Positions 24,381-33,806 of a DNA stretch of 64,000 nucleotides are shown here, one piece after another. The stretch is from positions 2,148,001 through 2,212,000 of the forward strand of contig CP058647.1 of the NCBI GenBank assembly GCA_014323545.1, given 5' to 3'. The translations under genes and the position numbers were made by a program. Within the stretch, counting starts at the first letter, position 1. Every line of letters starts with the position of its first letter. This DNA comes from Hyphobacterium sp. CCMP332 (GTDB lineage: Bacteria > Bacteroidota > Bacteroidia > Cytophagales > CCMP332). The notes under the pieces are model-generated. The model was not told where the DNA came from and did not search any database. It was given only the letters and a program-made list of their open reading frames with translations.

Positions 24381-26771
24381 ATGCCGATAAAAGTCATGAT
24401 CGCTATAATTGCGATTTTGGTATGCCCAAATTTTACTATTGCACAGGAAAAATTCACCATTTCTGGTTACATCAGAGACCAGGCCAATGGAGAGGAATTG
24501 ATAGGGGCAACTATTTTGGTAAAAGAGCTTGGTTTAGGTACCGTTTCAAACCCATATGGATTTTATTCTTTAACGCTACCCCGGGGTGAATATATTCTCG
24601 AATTCAATTTTATCGGATATGATAAGATTGACAAGTCGATAGTTTTAGATCATAATATTGAAATGAACCTCGATTTACCCGGTTTAAGCATTATCACGGA
24701 TGAAGTGATAATTGAGGGTACTAAAGAAGATCTTAATGTGACCGATGTGTCGATGAGTAAGGTCGAAATGAACATAGATCAGGTAAAGAAATTACCGGCG
24801 CTATTCGGAGAGGTTGACATCATCAAAACAGTTCAAATGATGCCGGGAGTGGTTTCAGCAGGAGAAGGAACTTCAAGTTATTTTGTCAGAGGAGGTAGCT
24901 CGGATCAAAATCTTATTCTGATTGACGAAGCACCAATTTATGATCCCTCGCATATGTTTGGTTTGTTTTCAGTATTTAATGCAGATGTAATTAAAAGTTC
25001 CGATTTATATAAAGGAGGAATTCCGGTTGAATACGGCGGGCGATTATCTTCAATATTGGACATACGAAGCATAGACGGAAATAATCGCGAAATGGGAGTA
25101 AATGGCGGAGTGGGTTTACTCGCAAGTAGGATTTTGATTGAGGCGCCAATTCAAAAAGAAAAAAGCTCATTTCTTATTGCCGGACGGCGCTCTTATGCCG
25201 ATCTATTTTTAAAGCTTTCAAACAATGAAGACCTCAGAGATGATCAGGTGTATTTTTACGATATCAATGCCAAGGTCAATTTCAGGGCCAATAATAACAA
25301 CCGATTTTTTATTAGTGTTTACAATGGAAGAGATGCACTAAAGTTTGGAAATGATTTTGGATTTGACTGGGGAAATAGAACAGCAACCATTCGTTGGAAT
25401 CACCTTTATAACAAAAGACTTTTTTCAAATACCTCTTTGATCGGAAGCATTTTTGATTACGGTTTGGAATCAAACGGTGATGCCCTCGGATTGGAGTGGA
25501 CCTCCAATATTTCAGAGCTTAGTTTAAAAAATGATTTCAATTATTTCCTCAATACCAATAATACAATCGATTTTGGTTATCAGGTAAGCTGGAAAAGATT
25601 CTCACCCGGAAAAATTGTTCCGGAAGATGAAACCTCCATTTTTAATAAAGTCGAATTGGAAAGAATGTATGCCCTTGATCATGCTTTCTATGTTGGCAAT
25701 GAACAGCGGATTTCATCAAGAATATCCATGTCTTATGGGATAAGATTATCCATTTTTCAAAATTTGGGTAAAACCAGAATCTATGAATATGCCGATCAGT
25801 CGGACAACATAAGCAGCAGGCAGGATAATGTTTTGGATACCATTGATTATGATGATTGGGAAAACATCGTGACTTATATCAATCCTGAACCAAGGTTTTC
25901 TATTCGTTATCTCCTCAATGAATCTAATTCCATAAAAGGCTCTTACAACCGGATGGTGCAGAATGCGCATATCATTTCTTCAGGGACCGTTCCATTGCCA
26001 TTTAATACCTGGAATCCGAGCTCACCATATTTAAAACCACAGATTGCTGACCAGGTAGCTCTTGGATATTTTAAAAATATCAATTCCAATATGTACGAAT
26101 TGTCCGGTGAAATTTTTTACAAGAACATTCAAAACGTGACCGACTTTGCAGATAATGCTGAAATATTCTTCAATTTTCATTTGGCCAATGAATTTCGTCA
26201 AGGAAATTCCGAAGCTTATGGTTTGGAATTATTTGCAAGAAAAAACAAAGGCAAACTAACCGGATTTGCGAGTTATACCTTATCAAAGGCAACAAGAACA
26301 ATAGAAGGGGTCAACAATGGAAAAACCTTTAATGCCAATTACGACCGGCGACACAATTTCAACATAATTGCCACTTATGCATTAAAAGAACGCATAGACA
26401 TTGGTGCAAACTTTACATATTCCTCCGGAAGACCAATTACAATACCCAGCGGTAAATACGAATACTTAAACTATACAGTTCAGCAATACACGGCTCGCAA
26501 TGCATATAAACTGCCCGCTTATCACAGGCTGGATTTGTCATTAACTCTCAATGGAAAAAAACACAACAAGAGAGGAGAAGCTCGTAAAATGACAGATGCA
26601 TGGGTGTTTTCGGTATATAATGTCTACAACAGACAAAACGCTTTTACAATTTATACCGAAACAAAAACAGATGAAGAGGGCAATGTGCTTGGAGATGGCC
26701 GCGAGCTCGTAGCTAAAAAAGTATCTCTATTTGGCATTTTACCATCGGTCACATACAATTTCAGATTTTAA
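24381..26771 (+). CDS. TonB-dependent receptor with carboxypeptidase-like N domain
   Basis: A 796-residue outer-membrane transporter driven by TonB. The signal peptide (ends TIAQE) is followed by a CarboxypepD_reg-like domain (ISGYIRDQANGEELIGATIL, ~residues 28-110), a plug domain (GEGTSSYFVRGGSSDQNLIL, LIDEAPIYDPSHMFG; ~130-240) and a 22-strand-type barrel ending in Phe (PSVTYNFRF). It lacks the DEVVVIGYG segment of SusC proteins. It is followed by a DUF4249 lipoprotein gene, a pair seen in many Bacteroidota; substrate unknown (peptides, metals or siderophores are usual guesses for this class). Confidence 0.9.
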   Translation: MPIKVMIAIIAILVCPNFTIAQEKFTISGYIRDQANGEELIGATILVKELGLGTVSNPYGFYSLTLPRGEYILEFNFIGYDKIDKSIVLDHNIEMNLDLPGLSIITDEVIIEGTKEDLNVTDVSMSKVEMNIDQVKKLPALFGEVDIIKTVQMMPGVVSAGEGTSSYFVRGGSSDQNLILIDEAPIYDPSHMFGLFSVFNADVIKSSDLYKGGIPVEYGGRLSSILDIRSIDGNNREMGVNGGVGLLASRILIEAPIQKEKSSFLIAGRRSYADLFLKLSNNEDLRDDQVYFYDINAKVNFRANNNNRFFISVYNGRDALKFGNDFGFDWGNRTATIRWNHLYNKRLFSNTSLIGSIFDYGLESNGDALGLEWTSNISELSLKNDFNYFLNTNNTIDFGYQVSWKRFSPGKIVPEDETSIFNKVELERMYALDHAFYVGNEQRISSRISMSYGIRLSIFQNLGKTRIYEYADQSDNISSRQDNVLDTIDYDDWENIVTYINPEPRFSIRYLLNESNSIKGSYNRMVQNAHIISSGTVPLPFNTWNPSSPYLKPQIADQVALGYFKNINSNMYELSGEIFYKNIQNVTDFADNAEIFFNFHLANEFRQGNSEAYGLELFARKNKGKLTGFASYTLSKATRTIEGVNNGKTFNANYDRRHNFNIIATYALKERIDIGANFTYSSGRPITIPSGKYEYLNYTVQQYTARNAYKLPAYHRLDLSLTLNGKKHNKRGEARKMTDAWVFSVYNVYNRQNAFTIYTETKTDEEGNVLGDGRELVAKKVSLFGILPSVTYNFRF

Positions 26772-26775
26772 TACC

Positions 26776-27633
26776 ATGAAAAAGCATTTAATAATTTTAG
26801 CAATAATTTCTGCTCTCTTTCTTTCCGCCTGTGAGGAAGAAATTCAATTGGATGTGGATCAAACCGAAATGCAATTGGTAATAGATGGTTTATTAACAGA
26901 CTCATTAAAATATCACGAAATAAGATTAAGCACAAGCAATGGTCTCTATGATAAAAATGGCTTTCCCGCTGTTGATAATGCAAGCGTATCGGTGACAGAA
27001 AAATCAAATGAGGGAATTGAACGCATAATAAATTACGATTTAACCGAGAAGCCCGGACTTTACCGTTCTCAAATAGAATTTAAAGGGACAATTGGCAACA
27101 CTTATGAATTGAAAATCGATTGGAAAGGAGAGACCTATACTGCTGAAGATATACTCCTACCGGTTACAAAAATTGATAGTCTTGTGGCTGAACCGGTGGA
27201 AGAAGACTTCGAACCATGGGATGAATTGATCGATTCGCTGGGAACAGAAACCGGGCCTTTTTATTATATCAAGTTTTACGCTATTGAGCCCGGCAATAGA
27301 GTTGATTTTTATAACTGGCGTTTTTATAGAAACGGTGTATTTAAAAACAATGAGGGTAGGGATGTATATTATGCCTCGGATGAAATAGTTAGAGAGGAAA
27401 TAAATGGCATATATATAACCGGGGTGTATACAAGTGGCGATACGGTATACATGGAGCAATACAGTATTTCAAGAATAGCTTATCTCTATTACTTTGATCT
27501 TGAAACTGTTCTTAACTCAGATGGAGGAATGTTCAGCTCTGCTCCGGCAAATCCGAGAAATAATTTGAGCAATGGGGCTCTTGGCTTTTGGCAAGTTTCT
27601 TCTCTAAAGAATATTAAACTTATCATACCCTAA
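26776..27633 (+). CDS. DUF4249 family lipoprotein
   Basis: A 285-residue lipoprotein: MKKHLIILAIISALFLSACE gives a signal peptide with lipobox LSAC and an acylated Cys, followed by acidic residues that in Bacteroidota favour outer-membrane surface export. The body (VIDGLLTDSLKYHEIRLS, GNTYELKIDWKGETYTAED) is the beta-rich DUF4249 fold, always found beside a TonB-dependent receptor and thought to be its surface partner. The ATG at 26776 is chosen since it starts the signal peptide 4 bp after the receptor stop; an earlier in-frame start would lie inside that gene. Confidence 0.88.
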   Translation: MKKHLIILAIISALFLSACEEEIQLDVDQTEMQLVIDGLLTDSLKYHEIRLSTSNGLYDKNGFPAVDNASVSVTEKSNEGIERIINYDLTEKPGLYRSQIEFKGTIGNTYELKIDWKGETYTAEDILLPVTKIDSLVAEPVEEDFEPWDELIDSLGTETGPFYYIKFYAIEPGNRVDFYNWRFYRNGVFKNNEGRDVYYASDEIVREEINGIYITGVYTSGDTVYMEQYSISRIAYLYYFDLETVLNSDGGMFSSAPANPRNNLSNGALGFWQVSSLKNIKLIIP

Positions 27634-27773
27634 TTTTATTCAATTTGTATCAAAAGAGATCTCATGCGATTTAATTGTCCTTTGCCTTAGGAATTGCAAA
27701 TTCATATTGACAAGGAAGCAATTAGAGCTTATAAATTTATATTAAGCAGGATTTTTTATTAAGATAACATGTC

Positions 27774-27805
27774 TTTGCTCAAATATAAATAGGAAAATAT
27801 TTTTG
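27774..27805 (+). promoter_or_regulatory. Bacteroidota promoter of the PUL
   Basis: TTTG (27774-27777), 20-bp spacer, TATTTTTG (27798-27805): a full match to the Bacteroidota consensus. Transcription should start near 27811, giving a leader of ~70 bases before the susC-like ATG at 27882. The remaining spacer (27634-27773) shows nothing recognisable. Confidence 0.65.
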
Positions 27806-27881
27806 TATATCTGTGTAGTTTTTAGTAGCCTTATATGCAGTTTGATTATTTTTTTGATCAAATAAGTTCTAATTTATACTT

Positions 27882-30875
27882 ATGGGAAAGAAACTACTCT
27901 TAGTGTGTTCCATTATTGTTTATTCCGGAATGCTCTTTTCTCAAAGTTTAAGTGTATCGGGAACAGTAACAACTGAAAATGGTGAGACCTTACCGGGAGT
28001 AAATGTCATAGTTCAGGACACCAATATGGGAACCGTTACCGATATAAACGGCAATTACACTATAGAACTTGCAATGCCCAATGCCACACTTATATTTTCA
28101 TTTATTGGTTTTAAAAATCAGGTAATTCCCGTAGAAGGAAGAACAAAAATTAATGTGACTTTAATCGAAGATATTGGTCAACTTGATGAAGTCGTAGTAA
28201 TTGGATATGGGTCCTTGAAAAAATCGGATATGACAGGTTCTGTTACTTCTGTAAAAAGCAGGGAAATAGTCAAGGCTCCTGCTGCAGATCCGGTTCAATC
28301 TCTTCAGGGAAAAGTTGCCGGACTACAAATACTGAATAGTTCGGGCGCACCTGGTGAAGACTCTTATGTGCGTTTAAGAGGAATTAACACGTTAAACGAT
28401 AATAGAGTATTGTATATAGTTGATGGAGTGATCATTGAAGGGGGTATCAACTTTCTCAATAGTCAGGATATTGAGTCTATAGAAGTATTAAAAGATGCAT
28501 CTGCAAAGGCTATTTTTGGAACACGAGGTGCCAATGGGGTAATAATTGTAACTACAAAAAAGGGTAAAGGAGATGCGAAAATAAATTTGAGTTCTGAGTA
28601 CAGTGTAGAAAAAGTAGCGAATAGAATTGCCCTTATGAACGGACCGCAATTTGCCACACTTTTAAACGAAGCCAATCCGGGAACCTTTAATAATATTGAT
28701 GCTTTGCCAAATATTGATTGGCAGGATCAGATCTTTGAAGATTGGGCACCCCTTCAGAACCATACCGTATCCATTTCCGGTGGATCGGAAAAGATGAATT
28801 ATTATTTTTCCGGAGGGTATTTTGGACAAACCGGAGTCATTCCAAAGTCGGAATTTGATCGCTACACATTAAAATCAAATACGGCTTATCAGGTTAAAAA
28901 GTATTTAAAGATCGGGAGCTCTCTGACGGGTGTATTTACCGAAAGACAAAACCCTCCTAATGTAGTAAATACCGCCTATCGAGCCTGGCCTATTGATGAT
29001 CCCTATAATCCGGATGGAACATTCGGAGAAGTAAGAGGTGCAGGAAATCCATTGGCGGCCATTGAATACACCAATAACGAATCCAAAATATTTCGTATGA
29101 TCGGAAATGTTTACACCGAATTTAATTTTTTGAAGGACTTTAAATTTAAAACGAGCTACCAATTTGATTTGGGCAATTCAAAAAGTAGAAGTTTTACCCC
29201 GGTCTATTTTGTCTCTCCAACACAGCAGGTGGAGGAGAATATTTTAACCATCAATTTCAATGAAGACAGAAGCTGGATTTTTGAAAATACCTTATCATAT
29301 TCAAGGGAATTTAAAGAAAAACATCAAGTGGATGTTGTTTTGGGTTATTCTGCACAGGAAAACAATTCTGAATTTATTTCAGGAACAAGATTAAATCTAC
29401 TGGGAGAGGCAGAAGAGCTTTGGTATTTGAATGCAGGTTCGGCCGATGATCAACGAAATTCGAATGGCGCAGCAACCCGTGCTATAAATTCGATCTTATT
29501 CAGGGCCAATTATGTCTACGATTCAAGATATTTGTTTACCGCAACCGTACGAAGGGATGGGTCATCCAGTTTTGGTGAGAACAACAGATACGGTAGTTTC
29601 CCTGCATTTGCTCTGGGATGGAATGCTTCCAATGAAGACTTTTTCCCTGATATACCTTTAAACTTTTTGAAATTCAGAGCGAGTTGGGGAATAAACGGAA
29701 ATCAGGCCATTCCTTATTTAGATCAATACTCCAGAATAGAATCTAACATTGACGGCGTATTTGGAACTGACGAGACTTTGAATTCCGGTGCTACATTTTC
29801 CGGCCAGCCGGGAAATTCCGACTTAAAATGGGAGGAAACAACCGAATACGATCTGGGCGTAGAACTGGGCGTATTTAAAAGTAGACTCACCGCTACTATA
29901 GATTATTACAATAGATATACAAGAGACATTCTTGTCTTATTGGATTTACCGGGTTATGTAGGGGCCGGAGCCTTTGTGCAAAAAAGATTTAACGCCGCGG
30001 ATGTGCGCAATTCCGGATTAGAGTTTACATTGAATTGGGAAGACAATATTAGAGACTGGAATTATGGCTTGGGATTCAATGGAAGTACAATTAAAAATGT
30101 TGTAGAGGACCTCGGTCAGGGTATTCCAGGAGCTCAGGAAGAAATATTTTCCGGTAATCTCGGCAATGGGCAAAGGGTGACAAGGACTACTGTTGGCGAG
30201 CCTATTGGATACTTTTACGGATATAATATTGTAGGGGTATTTCAAAATCAAGATCAATTAAATTCAACGCCAAGTTTGTCTCAGCAGGGAGTAGGGGATT
30301 TTATTTATGAAGATGTCAATGGTGATGGAGAAATAACACCCGATGATAGAACGATTATTGGTACATGGATACCCGATTTTGTTTATGGTTTTAATGCCAA
30401 TGTAGGTTACAAAGGGATTAATCTATCCTTTGATTTTGTTGGTCAAATTGGCAATCAAATTTACGATGGCAAAGAGGCCAATCGATTTAGTACATTAAAT
30501 TTTGAAGAAAAATACCTGGACCGATGGACCGGTGAAGGTACCTCAAATACCGACCCTCAAGCTTCCCTGAGTGGAATAAACTTCCAACCATCAAATTATT
30601 TTGTGGAAGATGCATCCTTTCTAAAACTGAGAACAGTTACTCTTTCTTATGAAATTCCGAAAAACATCCTTGAAAAAATAAAAATTCAATCAGCATCCAT
30701 ATATTTTCGAGGAACGAATTTGTGGATCAAAACAGATTACAGCGGCTATTCTCCTGAAATAATTAGTAGAAACCCGGATAATACAATTAGTAATTCGGCT
30801 ATTGGGGGTATAATTGATTTTGGATCATATCCAACCACGAAAGTATGGAGTGCCGGATTAAAACTTAATTTTTAA
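27882..30875 (+). CDS. SusC/RagA family TonB-linked outer-membrane transporter
   Basis: A 997-residue barrel that imports oligosaccharides together with the SusD-type lipoprotein encoded next. It has a signal peptide (ends LFSQS), a CarboxypepD_reg-like domain (VSGTVTTENGETLPGVNVIV), the SusC mark DEVVVIGYGS (~residue 105), a plug domain (VRLRGINTLNDNRVLYIVDG) and a large barrel with EDVNGDGEITPDDRTIIG near residue 810 and the C-terminal KVWSAGLKLNF. First gene of a seven-gene plus-strand polysaccharide utilisation locus running to 40220. Confidence 0.95.
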   Translation: MGKKLLLVCSIIVYSGMLFSQSLSVSGTVTTENGETLPGVNVIVQDTNMGTVTDINGNYTIELAMPNATLIFSFIGFKNQVIPVEGRTKINVTLIEDIGQLDEVVVIGYGSLKKSDMTGSVTSVKSREIVKAPAADPVQSLQGKVAGLQILNSSGAPGEDSYVRLRGINTLNDNRVLYIVDGVIIEGGINFLNSQDIESIEVLKDASAKAIFGTRGANGVIIVTTKKGKGDAKINLSSEYSVEKVANRIALMNGPQFATLLNEANPGTFNNIDALPNIDWQDQIFEDWAPLQNHTVSISGGSEKMNYYFSGGYFGQTGVIPKSEFDRYTLKSNTAYQVKKYLKIGSSLTGVFTERQNPPNVVNTAYRAWPIDDPYNPDGTFGEVRGAGNPLAAIEYTNNESKIFRMIGNVYTEFNFLKDFKFKTSYQFDLGNSKSRSFTPVYFVSPTQQVEENILTINFNEDRSWIFENTLSYSREFKEKHQVDVVLGYSAQENNSEFISGTRLNLLGEAEELWYLNAGSADDQRNSNGAATRAINSILFRANYVYDSRYLFTATVRRDGSSSFGENNRYGSFPAFALGWNASNEDFFPDIPLNFLKFRASWGINGNQAIPYLDQYSRIESNIDGVFGTDETLNSGATFSGQPGNSDLKWEETTEYDLGVELGVFKSRLTATIDYYNRYTRDILVLLDLPGYVGAGAFVQKRFNAADVRNSGLEFTLNWEDNIRDWNYGLGFNGSTIKNVVEDLGQGIPGAQEEIFSGNLGNGQRVTRTTVGEPIGYFYGYNIVGVFQNQDQLNSTPSLSQQGVGDFIYEDVNGDGEITPDDRTIIGTWIPDFVYGFNANVGYKGINLSFDFVGQIGNQIYDGKEANRFSTLNFEEKYLDRWTGEGTSNTDPQASLSGINFQPSNYFVEDASFLKLRTVTLSYEIPKNILEKIKIQSASIYFRGTNLWIKTDYSGYSPEIISRNPDNTISNSAIGGIIDFGSYPTTKVWSAGLKLNF

Positions 30876-30880
30876 GAAAT

Positions 30881-32374
30881 ATGAAGACTCTCAGATTGAA
30901 ATATTTCGCTTTTATTTTACTGTTAATTTCGATTTCAGCGTGTAGAGAAGAATTCCTGGAAAGGCCACCACTCGGATCTCTGACCGATGGCACATTTCCT
31001 GCCACATCGGATGAAGCCATAAGCGCTACAAACGGAGTGTATAATTCACTGCGCCAATGGCAAATCAATACGGGCGGATTCCCACTTTTGGATATCATGT
31101 CAGATGAATCCAGAAAAGGGAGTAATCCCGGCGATGGAATTCAGGTAGATGCATTTGATAATTTTTCATACACTCCATCGGAAGAGGCCATTGAAAATTG
31201 GTATAGAACGCTTTATCAGGGAATCAGACGATCTCATTTGGTTATCGAAAGAGTGCCGAATATAGCAGATATAGATGATGCACTTAAAACCAGATTGATT
31301 GCAGAAGCGCGATTTCTGAGAGGATATTTTTATTCGATATTGTACAGAGGATACAGAGACGTACCACTTGTGACTACTTCAGAAGCGCCCAGCGGCTTAT
31401 CTAAAACTGCAGGGGAACAAATATTTAATAATTTGATTGAACCCGATTTATTATTTGCTCTGGAGAATCTTCCATTAAAATCTGATTATTCCGTGGAAGA
31501 GGCGGGAAGGGCTACAAAAGGTTCTGCTGCAGGGCTTTTGGCAAGATTGTATCTTTTCAGAGGAAATTTTGTAAAAGTCGAACAGTATTCCCTGGAAGTA
31601 ATCAACTCCGGGCAATATTCTCTGGAGGATAGTTTTTCCAATGCTTTTTCTGTAATGGGAGAATTCGGTCCCGAATCTGTTTTTGAAGTTGGTGCGTTGC
31701 CGGAAAATAGTTTAGACAGAGGAGGAAATCAGTATGCCAATACCCAGGGTGTTCGAGGAACACCAAATTTTGGATGGGGATTTAACAGACCTTCTTACCA
31801 ATGGATACAGTTTATGGGAAATGATCCGCGTATGGAAGCAAGTATATTTTTCCTGGGAGAAATAATTGATGGTGAGACAATTTTGGGAGATGGTAATACG
31901 CCCGATACCACTTACGTTGGTACAAGCAATGAAATTTTGGAAATTGAAGTATATAATCAAAAAGTTTATGCAACCGGTGAAGGAAATCAGGCAAGATGGG
32001 GACATAATCGACGTATAATACGTTATTCAGATATACTCTTAATGGCGGCCGAAGCCATGAATGAAAATAATAAAGCATCGATGGCATTGCCCTATTTAAA
32101 TATGGTGCGTGAGAGAGCAGATGCAGGGCAAAATATATTACCCAATATTACAACCACCGACAAAAATCAGTTGCGGGATGCCATTCTAGAGGAAAGACAT
32201 AGAGAATTATTTTTGGAAGGATTGCGATTCTGGGATTTGGTAAGAACCGGAAGAGCGGCAGATGTATTAGGGCCTTTGGGATTTGAAGAAGGTAAACACG
32301 AAATATTTCCAATGCCTCAATCTGAAATAGATATTTCACAAGGAACAATTACTCAGGCTCCTGAATGGCAATAA
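30881..32374 (+). CDS. SusD/RagB family nutrient-binding lipoprotein
   Basis: A 497-residue surface lipoprotein that caps the SusC channel and binds glycan. It has lipobox ISAC (Cys near residue 21), the N-terminal EEFLERPPLGSLTDGTF typical of the family, four TPR-like helical pairs (RFLRGYFYSILYRGYRDVPL, GSAAGLLARLYLFRGNF) and the C-terminal family block RHRELFLEGLRFWDLVRTG followed by IFPMPQSEI. It begins 5 bp after the susC-like gene, the invariant SusCD arrangement. Confidence 0.95.
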   Translation: MKTLRLKYFAFILLLISISACREEFLERPPLGSLTDGTFPATSDEAISATNGVYNSLRQWQINTGGFPLLDIMSDESRKGSNPGDGIQVDAFDNFSYTPSEEAIENWYRTLYQGIRRSHLVIERVPNIADIDDALKTRLIAEARFLRGYFYSILYRGYRDVPLVTTSEAPSGLSKTAGEQIFNNLIEPDLLFALENLPLKSDYSVEEAGRATKGSAAGLLARLYLFRGNFVKVEQYSLEVINSGQYSLEDSFSNAFSVMGEFGPESVFEVGALPENSLDRGGNQYANTQGVRGTPNFGWGFNRPSYQWIQFMGNDPRMEASIFFLGEIIDGETILGDGNTPDTTYVGTSNEILEIEVYNQKVYATGEGNQARWGHNRRIIRYSDILLMAAEAMNENNKASMALPYLNMVRERADAGQNILPNITTTDKNQLRDAILEERHRELFLEGLRFWDLVRTGRAADVLGPLGFEEGKHEIFPMPQSEIDISQGTITQAPEWQ

Positions 32375-32430
32375 AGAGCCAGGGTTTAAATAAAGTTTTT
32401 TCTAAAAATTAAATATAAAAACCAATAATT

Positions 32431-33750
32431 ATGAAAATGATAAGAACAAGTTTATGGTCAATATTACTTGTTGCGGCAAGCATGTTGATATTCATTTCCT
32501 GCGGTTCCGATGATGATAGCTCAAGTGGACCTGATGGGGTTTCACTTACTTCATTAATGGCTTCAGGAACGTCCCTAAGCACAGGTGCTGATACAACTGT
32601 GGATTTAAACGGTGCAACATCGGCAACAGATGTGCCTCCTAATTCGGAAATTACAGCAGAATTTTCAAAAGAGGTGAATGCAAGTTCAGTGTCAACTTCG
32701 TCGGTGACAATTTCAGCCGGTGGAAATGCTGTAGATATTCAAGTGACGACCAGCGGAAGTACTGTGATAATTACTCCAACAGGTGAATTACCAAGAGGTA
32801 CTGATCTTACTATTACTTTTGCAGGAAGCATTACAGCTGCTGACGGCGGAGCGCTTGCGGAAACTACAAGATCCTTTAGAACAGATGGAAGAGCGGTTGT
32901 TACACCTCCACTAGCGGGTGATCAACATGCCTACTGGAAATTTGATGGTAACGCTTCTGATGCAATGGGAACTTATGCAGATGGAACGGAAGTCGCTGTA
33001 GATTATCAGACGGACCGTTTTGGAGCGCAATCAAGTTGTGCCTATTTCGATGGGGATGCCAGTATTATTGAAGTTGCCGATGCCGGTAAAATGATGGATG
33101 ATGCAACAGATTTTACCATTAGTTTTTGGGTGAAAACAAATTCTGATGGTCATGTAAATGAAAATGGAGATCCAACAGGGCATTTTGTATTTGGACTTGG
33201 TGCATTTTATGGAATTCAATACGAGATATTCTCAAGTTATCATGGTTCAAAATTTGCAATAAGCTATGAGAACGATTCAATGAATTTCTCAGAAGACATG
33301 TGGTTCCCTGCAAATGCAACAGACAATACCAATGGTGGATGGCAAGGTTGGGACTTTGCAAAGTCTATTGATGAAACAGCAATGGAAGGAATTCTTAAAG
33401 ATAAGTGGGTTCACGTTATCTATTCCTACAATGCTACTGAAAGAAAAGGCTCAATGTATTTCAACGGAGAACTTATGAAAAGCTTCGACTTCGACCTATG
33501 GCCTGATGGTGATCCAAAAAGAAGTACTATTGGGGTAGATTACAGAGGCGCTGAGCCGGATGTTGTAAATGAACTCGCTTTTGGATTCGTTCAATCCAGA
33601 GCCGGAACTTTATGGGATACAGAACCTTGGGGTGGATATGATATCACAACGTCGCAGCACTTCAAAGGTTGGTTAGATGATTTTAGAGTATTTCACGGAA
33701 CGTATTCTGATGCAGATGCTTCAACACTTTATAATGCTGAAAAACCTTAA
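32431..33750 (+). CDS. Ig-like/LamG lipoprotein, probable surface glycan-binding protein
   Basis: A 439-residue lipoprotein (lipobox FISC; the acidic GSDDDSSSG stretch after the Cys suggests surface export). Residues ~60-150 form an Ig-like domain of the Big_5 type (PPNSEITAEFSKEVNASSV ... GTDLTITFAGSI); residues ~165-435 form a LamG/concanavalin-like jelly roll (AYWKFDGNASDAMGTYADG, DDATDFTISFWVKTNSDGH, HFKGWLDDFRVFHG). Third position after SusCD is typical for non-catalytic surface glycan-binding proteins; LamG could also be a catalytic fold, but no active-site motif was recognised. The gene ends in a terminator that abuts the next start codon. Confidence 0.82.
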   Translation: MKMIRTSLWSILLVAASMLIFISCGSDDDSSSGPDGVSLTSLMASGTSLSTGADTTVDLNGATSATDVPPNSEITAEFSKEVNASSVSTSSVTISAGGNAVDIQVTTSGSTVIITPTGELPRGTDLTITFAGSITAADGGALAETTRSFRTDGRAVVTPPLAGDQHAYWKFDGNASDAMGTYADGTEVAVDYQTDRFGAQSSCAYFDGDASIIEVADAGKMMDDATDFTISFWVKTNSDGHVNENGDPTGHFVFGLGAFYGIQYEIFSSYHGSKFAISYENDSMNFSEDMWFPANATDNTNGGWQGWDFAKSIDETAMEGILKDKWVHVIYSYNATERKGSMYFNGELMKSFDFDLWPDGDPKRSTIGVDYRGAEPDVVNELAFGFVQSRAGTLWDTEPWGGYDITTSQHFKGWLDDFRVFHGTYSDADASTLYNAEKP

Positions 33751-33774
33751 TTCATTAGAATTATAATGAACAAT

Positions 33775-33804
33775 GGAGGCTTCTATTTAGAGGCCTCCTT
33801 TTTT
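33775..33804 (+). terminator. Intrinsic terminator inside the PUL, abutting the GH144 start
   Basis: GGAGGCTTCT (33775-33784) and AGAGGCCTCC (33789-33798) make a 10-bp stem (one G.T pair) with loop ATTT, followed by six T. Only two bases separate the T-run from the next ATG at 33807. It should lower expression of the enzyme genes relative to susCD and the binding protein, unless it is read through. Confidence 0.85.
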
Positions 33805-33806
33805 AT

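Noticed and set aside
26731-26775. Earlier start for the DUF4249 lipoprotein
   Set aside because: Lies inside the TonB receptor gene and would bury the lipoprotein signal peptide.
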